Assembly: GCF_000247695.1 (NCBI RefSeq)
Contig: NW_004624747.1
Span: 11,533,180 to 11,597,179 of the forward strand
Origin: Heterocephalus glaber
Lineage: Eukaryota > Chordata > Mammalia > Rodentia > Bathyergidae
Length of the DNA: 64,000 bases
Direction of reading: 5' to 3'
A program made the translations under genes and the position numbers. The notes under the pieces were generated by a model that was not told the DNA's origin, ran no database searches, and saw nothing but the letters and a program-made list of their open reading frames with translations. Shown here piece after piece: positions 57,306 to 64,000 of the stretch. Position 1 is the first letter of the stretch; every line of letters begins with the position of its first letter.

Positions 57306-59984
57306 GTCTGTAAGGTGAGCGGGCTGCCTCTTCTGCCCAATGGGTGGCCGTCACCTTCTCAGGCAAACGAAGCCCTTTTTCTTCACGACCTAAATCTCCA
57401 ATAGCTGAAGAGGCCTCCTGCAAGTTGAGTCTGTTATAAAGACTAAAAGAGTCACCCGCGCTCCCCATAGACTGGCTCCTGACATCAGTTGTCCCAACAC
57501 CCCCATGGCTGGCAGGTCGAGGGACCCTTTATTGCCACCCAGGCTGAGTCTGGCAACAGAGAGTGAGTTGAGTCTCCCTCTGGCCAGTGAAGGCATCATT
57601 GAAACACCTTGGGCGGATGTCACCCTAAACCAGCTCCCTAATCAGGAAGGAATCACCTTGCTTCGTGCAGCCTCCACCCCTACATCTGCCTGCAAGTCCT
57701 AGGAGTGATGGAAGAGGGAACCCACCATTTAGTCAAGAAATGAGAAATATTTTCTCCTCCGTGCTGGTTTATGGGACCGACAACCCAGGAGATGAAGCCA
57801 CAAACCAACATGCCCTCTGCTCCCTTGGATTTCCCACTCGGTTAGCTTCGGCTTGTCTGGAACCTTCCCTTGCCCAAGTGTTCAAGTTGAAGCACTGAGC
57901 TTGGACACGGAGAGGAGGTGGCTGCGGTAAAACCAAGCATGTTGGACCACCCGGAAGCTGGGTGGGGCTGCCAGGCCTACAGAGCATCCAGGCTCCCGCC
58001 TGCCGTTCCCTGCTTCCCGCCCACCCTGTCAGGCACGCCGCACTCACCAAGCCTCCAAATCGCAGTGCACGCTGCTCTCCCTGCCCGAGATCTCTTATTT
58101 CTGGCCAGTTGTCTTCCTGGTAACTCCAGGCCAACACACCCTTTGGATCCAGATCAAATATATGCTTCCTTTTGGGAAACAGCTTCCCCCCTGAAAGCTG
58201 CCTCCTCTTTGCTCTGGTGTGAATTTGCTCCCTGACCTCACCAAGCAGGCAGTAGTGTAGCAGCTTTCCAAGCAGCTCTAATCAAAATGGCCCTGTGGGC
58301 TAACCCTCCTGAAGGAGTAATGAATAGGATAGTGGTGAGTGGTGGTGACCTGTGAGCAGTTTGTCCCACACACGCTGACGTACAAGTCAACCTTCAGTCG
58401 AGGTGACTCTCCACTTGTCTTCTTGATCCCCTGTCTTCTGATTAGACTGGACGCTTTCTGAGGTCAGGGTTTGCTCCTCCCTGTATCTCATGCTCCTGGT
58501 ACACAGTAGGTGCTCAAGTAATGCTCTCTTCCAGCTATTGCACTGCCTCCCTGGAAAGACCCTTTCCTTTTCTGAGCCTCGATTTTCCCATCTGAGAAAT
58601 GGGAGTGACAAGTGGTTTTCAGATCAAGCCTGGTTGTAGATTGTCTTTAAATAAGGACTTTAGCATCTCCGCTCCTGATACACACATGTCACTCCTCTCA
58701 AGAGGTGGACTCTATTTCTCCTCTCCTTGAAATTGGGCTGGGCTGGTGACCTTCCATCGCTGATAGGAAGTGGCGGAAGTGACCCTGTACTAGTCCCAGG
58801 TCTAGCTCTCAAGAGACCTGGCACCTTCTATTTCTGCAGAGACCCCCACCATCACCACCCTGAGCCTCCAGGTAGTGAAGTCCGGCAGTTGCTTGGAGAG
58901 AGACAGCACTGGTCCTGGCAGGATGCCAGCCCATCTTCAATGGCCCAGCCCCACGTGAGCCCCAGACTGAATGCAGCCCACGCGTGACATAATAATACTG
59001 CAGGGGAAGAAACAAGGGGTCCCTGCAGAACTCTGCATGTTGCCGAATCATGAACAAATTAAGTTACTTCAAGCCATGACATTCCAGGCTGCTTTGATGC
59101 ACAGAGATCAGTAGCTGGAATGTGGGTGGGGAGTGTGGAACTCATCCCTGGACTAGATTGCGTCAAGTCTGTGCCAACTCACTTCAATGCCAATTCAAGA
59201 GTCTTCTGGGGCCTTCTGGAAATGAATGGAATTCTTCAGATGGAGAGGGAATGGGTCCAGCATCAGAGAGAAGTCAGAGCCCCCTCAGGGACCCGGTAGA
59301 GACCCTGACGGGACTAAATGAATTGATGATGTGGTCCCTCCATATCAGAGCAGGGACAAGCAGGCTCCTGCAGTGAGGGGACAGCGATAATCCATCCTGG
59401 GCTACCTCAGATCCTGAGAACCTTCCAGGTAGAGCACAGTGCCGGCTGAACAGCTGTACCCACAGCCAGGTTGGCTCACAGCTCCACAACCATGAACCCC
59501 TAAGGGAGTTCAGCTTCTGTCAGCACCAGAGCCAGACCAGCCTTGCCCCCAGCCTGGGGCAGAAACAAGAAGGTCTCCTGTCTGGAAGTCAGGAACTCAT
59601 GCTGAAGACAGAAGGGCACAAGCTGAAAACGAAACTGCCTGGGGATTCCTGTGTCCTGCTGAGCCTCCACCAGGTGCTAGGCACTCGATTCTGGCTGTCC
59701 CCTTCCATCCTCACGACAGCCCTGTGGAGGATTTGCTCATCACTTTCACAGCCCTGAGAACCCACATGCTCAGCTGGCAGCTCCTATGTGGTGAAGCAGG
59801 GATCTGAACCTAGTCAAAATAATGCCGAAGTCTGGGGCACTCAGTCTGCCCTGGACAGTCTCGCTGGTTGTTTACACCATGTCCCTTCTGATCACTCACT
59901 GATAAGTAGAAGAATGGCCATCTGAATGCTCAAATCCAAATTCAGGAGATAAACAGGTGAACTGTGAAGTTTGAGATGTCCCTC
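57306..59984. other. Gene-free stretch
   Basis: A MIR-like piece lies at about 58440-58620 (ctggtacacagtaggtgctc, ctgagcctcgattttcccat) and another at about 59660-59810. No supported gene. Confidence 0.45.
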
Positions 59985-60853
59985 CCTGTGGGGCAGAGTA
60001 ATAGACCCCCAAAGATGCCCACGTCCTAATCTCTGGAATCTATGAACATGTGACTGTTATGATTTAGATCTAGAATATTCCCTTGAAAGCCTGGTGCATT
60101 CGGACATGGAGCTTTTGGAAGGTGATTGGACTGTGGGAGCCCTGTAGCTAGCTTGCTGTTAGGAAGTGGGCCTGGTTGGAGGTGCGTCACTGGAAGCGTG
60201 TATCCCCTTTGTAGTACCTACCATGACATGAGCAGCGTCCCTCTGCCAGACCCTTTTACCATGGCCTTCCTGCCTGGAGCCAGTCAACAATGGACTGAAT
60301 CCTCTAAAAACCATGAGCCAGCATAAAGCTCTTCTCCTTTAAGTTGTGGGTATTGTGTATTTTGGCCTGATGACAAAAAAGTGACTAATGCAGTGATCAT
60401 ACATGGCAAAAAGACATTTTGCAGATGTGATTAAGGCAGGCATCTTAAGATGGGGAGATTACACAGATTGGCCAGTGGATCCCATGTAATCACACAGGTC
60501 CTTCTCAATGAAAAAGGGAGGCAGGAGGTTCAGAGTGATGCATCCTGAGAAGAACTCTTCCCTGGAGCTGACAGTGGAGTTGGGGAGACCACAAGCCAAA
60601 GAGTACAAGCAGCCTGCAGAAGCTAGAAAAGGCACCAAAACTGATTCTCCCCTAGAACTTCCAAGAAGGAATTCATTCCTCCCTATGCTTTAATTTTAGC
60701 CTAGTAAAATGTGTTTTGGACTTGTGATATCTTTTTAAAAATAAATAATAGAATATATATTATAAGAAATAAACCTAAGGAAACATAAATTCATGCTTTT
60801 TGTGGTTAATTTATGGTAATTGTTGTTATAGCAACAACCAGAAACTAATACAC
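59985..60853 (+). mobile_element. Old LTR-like element split by a MaLR LTR
   Basis: The left part is 59985-60054 (agtaatagacccccaaagat, tgcccacgtcctaatctctg). The right part starts at about 60393 and runs through ttttgcagatgtgattaagg, agatggggagattacacaga, gattctcccctagaacttcc and the end at agaaactaataca. A younger LTR lies between them. Confidence 0.7.
60055..60392 (+). mobile_element. Solitary MaLR-type LTR (inner, younger)
   Basis: It starts tgttatgatttagatctaga, has gcttgctgttaggaagtggg, accatggccttcctgcctgg, catgagccagcataaagctc and ctcctttaagttgtgggtat, and ends gtgactaatgca. The flanks gtgac (60050-60054) and gtgat (60393-60397) are a one-mismatch 5-bp target duplication. Confidence 0.78.
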
Positions 60854-60959
60854 TTACTACCTAAACTCTTACTTCATCTAGTGTGCAGGAATTCATACAT
60901 TCTGCAGACTGGCCAAACACATTTATATAACAAAGTATGAGTGTTTATGAATGTTCCTG

Positions 60960-61150
60960 CCCTTAACCAACCTCCATGGTCATTAATTGAGCTCATAGTA
61001 CAGCCCAAAAGACACAGCAGGTACTCTTAACAACCCTGAGATAAAGGGGAACTGAGGCTCAGAGGAGCCCCGTGGTTATGTGACTGGCCCAAGTTCAGAA
61101 AGGTGCCTAGTGCCAAACCCAGGGCCAGAACTCAGTTCTGCCTGGCTGCA
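60960..61150 (+). repeat. MIR fragment
   Basis: aggtactcttaacaaccctg, gggaactgaggctcagagga and gtgactggcccaagttcaga. Confidence 0.65.
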
Positions 61151-62084
61151 GGGCCTGCGGTCACTCCACCACTCCACACCCTGTACCTTTCGGCCCTACT
61201 GTGTCTCATCGCTGATTCTCAGGGGGAAATCAAGCCTGCTAGCTGTCTCTTGCACCCATCTTCCCAACCCCCACCTCCTTGCACAAGAGTTACCCCCATC
61301 AGGAGCCCAGGGCTGGGGTCATGGAACCCAAGTCCCCAAGAAAGCAGAACCGATTCCTACTCCTGCCTGAATGGCAGCTGACTCTCTGCTGACTCAGCTG
61401 TGGCACTTCAAGCATGGCCAGAACTTGTATGGGGGAGGCATTGGGCCCAAGGAACCCCAGCTGCCACAGCCTATATAGGGCGACTGACACCAAGCCAAGG
61501 GACTGACCCAAAACACCTTCTCCAGCCCAGGAACCAGATGCCCACATCAAGCCAAACATGCAAAGGCCAATCTCAAAGCCGCTTTCCTGGGAATAATATA
61601 GAAACGGCTTCATTGAGTTGTGCATGTGCCAAACTCAGTGCTTTGTGTGTTATTAGTCATTTAATCCCACCCTAACTTCAGATGAAACCAGGGGAGAAGG
61701 GCAGGAAGTCAAGGGGCAAAGGTGGGGGCTGAATTCAGGAGAAGCCAGCTTTAAAATCTGTGAGCATCACCATGTTACTCTGTCAACCATTGCAATCATT
61801 AATGTTTCTTTCCCTGATAGCACAGTAAAATTCTTCCCTTGATCCTATCCAGCTGCGCAAGGAATTCTATTCTTCCTCAAATACATTTTTGTTCATTGCT
61901 GCAGAAAAATTTTGGAGATTTCAAAAAGAAGTAAACTGAGTGGTTTCCTGATATTTCCAGAAACCAAGATGCGCTAGTCCAGAAGCAGTACAAAGAGGCT
62001 GCCAAATACAAGCTCTTTCCCTTCATCCTGGGTCTGGCCTGGCAATGGACGTAGAAAGAGCACTGAACTGGAAAATAAGAACCT

Positions 62085-62300
62085 ACATCCTAATCCCACC
62101 AAGAGACCTGGGAATCTCACTCAACCAATAATCAGGGGCTCATTTTCCTCATCTCTAAAATAGGACCCAACATAATTACCTCATGTCCCCTCTGACGGTC
62201 CATGGGAACAAAAATCCTGCCTTTTCCTATCATTTTTGCCCTGTGGAGTGCCTGACACATAGTAGGTGCTAATAAGTCAAGTGCTTCTTGAGTGAATGAA
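62085..62300 (+). repeat. MIR fragment
   Basis: gacctgggaatctcactcaa, cattttcctcatctctaaaa and gcctgacacatagtaggtgc. Confidence 0.72.
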
Positions 62301-62696
62301 CAAAAGTATAGGTTACAGGTTTTCCTCCCCTCTTCCTTCCTTAAAAGCCCCAAGGACAGGAAGTGGGCTTGACTCAACTCAGTTTCTTGTGTGGCTACCA
62401 CTTTCACTCTGCCGTTGGTTTGTTCACCCAGGAAATTTCCCCCAAGTGCCCACTATGTGGCCAGCCCAGCCACTGCCTCAGGTCATGCAGGAGCCCAAGA
62501 CTCACACAATATCCCTTCTCTTTTCCATGGCCAGTGACTGTGACACTTAGTCACACTGGACTTTCCCAAGCCAGGACAACCACCCAGCTACCTTACAATC
62601 TGCAATCTTACCCAGGCATGACCTGGAGCCTCTACTTCCTTTATTATGCCCAGCTCTGGGGAAGTCCAGCCTGAGGAAAATCACTGCCCTAATCAT

Positions 62697-62720
62697 GCAC
62701 GCACACACGCACACACACAC
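62697..62720. repeat. Short (CA)n tract
   Basis: Twenty-four bases of CA-type repeat with two G interruptions. Confidence 0.85.
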
Positions 62721-62789
62721 TGATGAACACTACACTGGGCACTGGGACCCTAGGACAGGAGTAGGATTTTCGGAACTCACATCACAGTT

Positions 62790-62975
62790 CTTCTGCTTGT
62801 GAGTCATGTGACCTTGACCAAGACCCTTCACCTCTCTGAGCCTTGTTTTCCTCATCTCCAAAGCACTGGTGAAAGTCCTGAAGTCTTTCCATACAGAGTC
62901 CTAGAAGGATCCAATGAGGTGATGGCTAAGAAAACCTTCCACCCCATCAATGTCATGCATTCAGTAGAAGTGTGA
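62790..62975 (+). repeat. MIR fragment
   Basis: gtgagtcatgtgaccttgac, cctctctgagccttgttttc and ctcatctccaaagcactggt. Confidence 0.78.
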
Positions 62976-63504
62976 TTCTTATTTTCTTTTTCCAGAAGGG
63001 AAACAGAATGGCTGTTGCCCACATTCCAGGAAGATCTGTGTTTAGGAACCTGAGCCTGGGATTTTACTCAGTACTGTGGGTGGGGATAGCCTTCAGGATG
63101 GGAAGCATCAGGAGGGTCCAGCATCGTCCTGCTACCTTTAAGACTGGCTACCAGAAATTTGGGCTAAAGAATGGAAGAGAGGCATGAGTTCATATCCGTG
63201 GTAGAGACAGCTTACTGTTCACAAAGATCCACTCTCCAAGAATATGGACACCTCTGTAGCTAGGAAGGGGCCATCCTCGCCAAGAGCTCCACACCCCAGC
63301 CTCCTCTCCACTAGATTGGTCACAGGAGCAGTTCTCACTTGAGTAGGAGGGATTCATGTGACTTCTCAGCCAGGGCAGTTATGGTGCAAACGTGGCATCT
63401 CATCTGCCATCAGACAATGATCATATCCACAGAGACTGTGTGGCCACCAGCTGAGTCACGGAAGTACTGCAAGGAAGAGGACCACCCTCCATTCAGAAAC
63501 ACCT

Positions 63505-63615
63505 GCATGCACACCTGTTATCTGAAGCAGGAGGATCACTTGAACTTGGAAGTTAAAGATCATCCTGGGCAACAGAACAAAACCCTATCTCAAAAAAAGA
63601 AGAGAGAGAGAAGAA
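63505..63615 (+). repeat. B1 SINE fragment with A/GA-rich tail
   Basis: catgcacacctgttatctga, gcaggaggatcacttgaact and catcctgggcaacagaacaa, followed by ctcaaaaaaagaagagagag. The left end is truncated. Confidence 0.75.
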
Positions 63616-64000
63616 AAAAGAGAGCACTTGTCATATAATAAACATCTGTCATGTTTGAGCCATTATACATACATGGGCCTATTTGTTTGGCAGCTCACCC
63701 TAACTAACTAATACAACACACAACCTCCTCATTTATAGATGATATGACTATGGCCAGATCATATGAGCCCAACGAAGGTCTTGCAATCTGATCTCTTAAC
63801 TCCTTACAGTAGATTTGCTGTTTCCAGCCCACCCCACAGAGCTCTAAAGATACCTAGAGGCCCTTAAATAATCATAAGAAGCCGTACGGAGCTGGAGCCT
63901 GGAGCTTCCACTTCTTTTTACTGAGCATAGCACCACTTTTGTCTGTCAAATTGCATTTCACCATCTACTTTATTTGACAAGAGGAGTATGTGGCTTACAA
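63616..64000. other. Gene-free end of the window
   Basis: MIR-like text around 63650-63745 (agccattatacatacatggg, cctcctcatttatagatgat); otherwise nothing recognised. Confidence 0.4.

Noticed and set aside
1..64000. Bacterial-type systems, CRISPR arrays or phage modules
   Set aside because: The window is plainly mammalian; no direct-repeat/spacer array, operon or phage gene is visible.

Overview
This is vertebrate, specifically mammalian, nuclear DNA. It has one large intronless GPCR coding exon, no operon-like gene packing, and many SINEs, LINEs, LTRs and old DNA transposons. The SINE set points to a non-murid rodent. It includes 7SL-derived B1 copies, tRNA-like ID copies with a 3' A-tail, and dimeric B1 plus shortened-ID copies (B1-dID type). 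That combination is known from squirrel-related, beaver-like and hystricognath rodents. I cannot name the species from sequence alone.

The only protein-coding gene I can support is CMKLR1 (chemerin receptor 1, ChemR23) on the minus strand, with its complete 371-codon coding exon at 22453-23568. A splice acceptor sits three bases upstream of the ATG, so the 5' UTR exon(s) and promoter lie at higher coordinates, inside or beyond this window. I could not locate them. The 3' UTR runs towards lower coordinates, and only a weak candidate poly(A) signal is offered. In mammals this receptor gene has large flanking and intronic non-coding regions, which fits the absence of other coding exons here. I assign no tRNA, rRNA, snRNA, CRISPR or bacterial feature.

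Layout: 1-22452 is the 3' flank. It holds B1/ID SINEs, a MER20, several Tigger relics, MaLR-type LTRs, a mariner inserted into one LTR (15803-16785), a short hAT MITE with a perfect 8-bp target duplication (19021-19206), and simple repeats. 22453-23571 is the CMKLR1 coding exon. 23572-64000 is upstream sequence, presumably the intron(s) and 5' region of CMKLR1. It holds a 5'-truncated mRNA 3'-end retrocopy only about 140 bp from the splice acceptor (23728-24661), and an RPL13 retro-fragment fused head-on to a 5'-truncated L1 (26574-28800). It also holds a minus-strand L1 with a duplicated 3' UTR module and perfect 12-bp target duplication (30433-31112), nested LTRs (59985-60853), many B1-dID dimers, and MIR/L2 fossils throughout.

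The main interest is in these nested and chimeric insertions, which give a readable relative chronology, and in three repeat-free AT-rich blocks that may be conserved non-coding elements. I found no evidence for a new multi-gene system. All other long reading frames look like chance or antisense frames.
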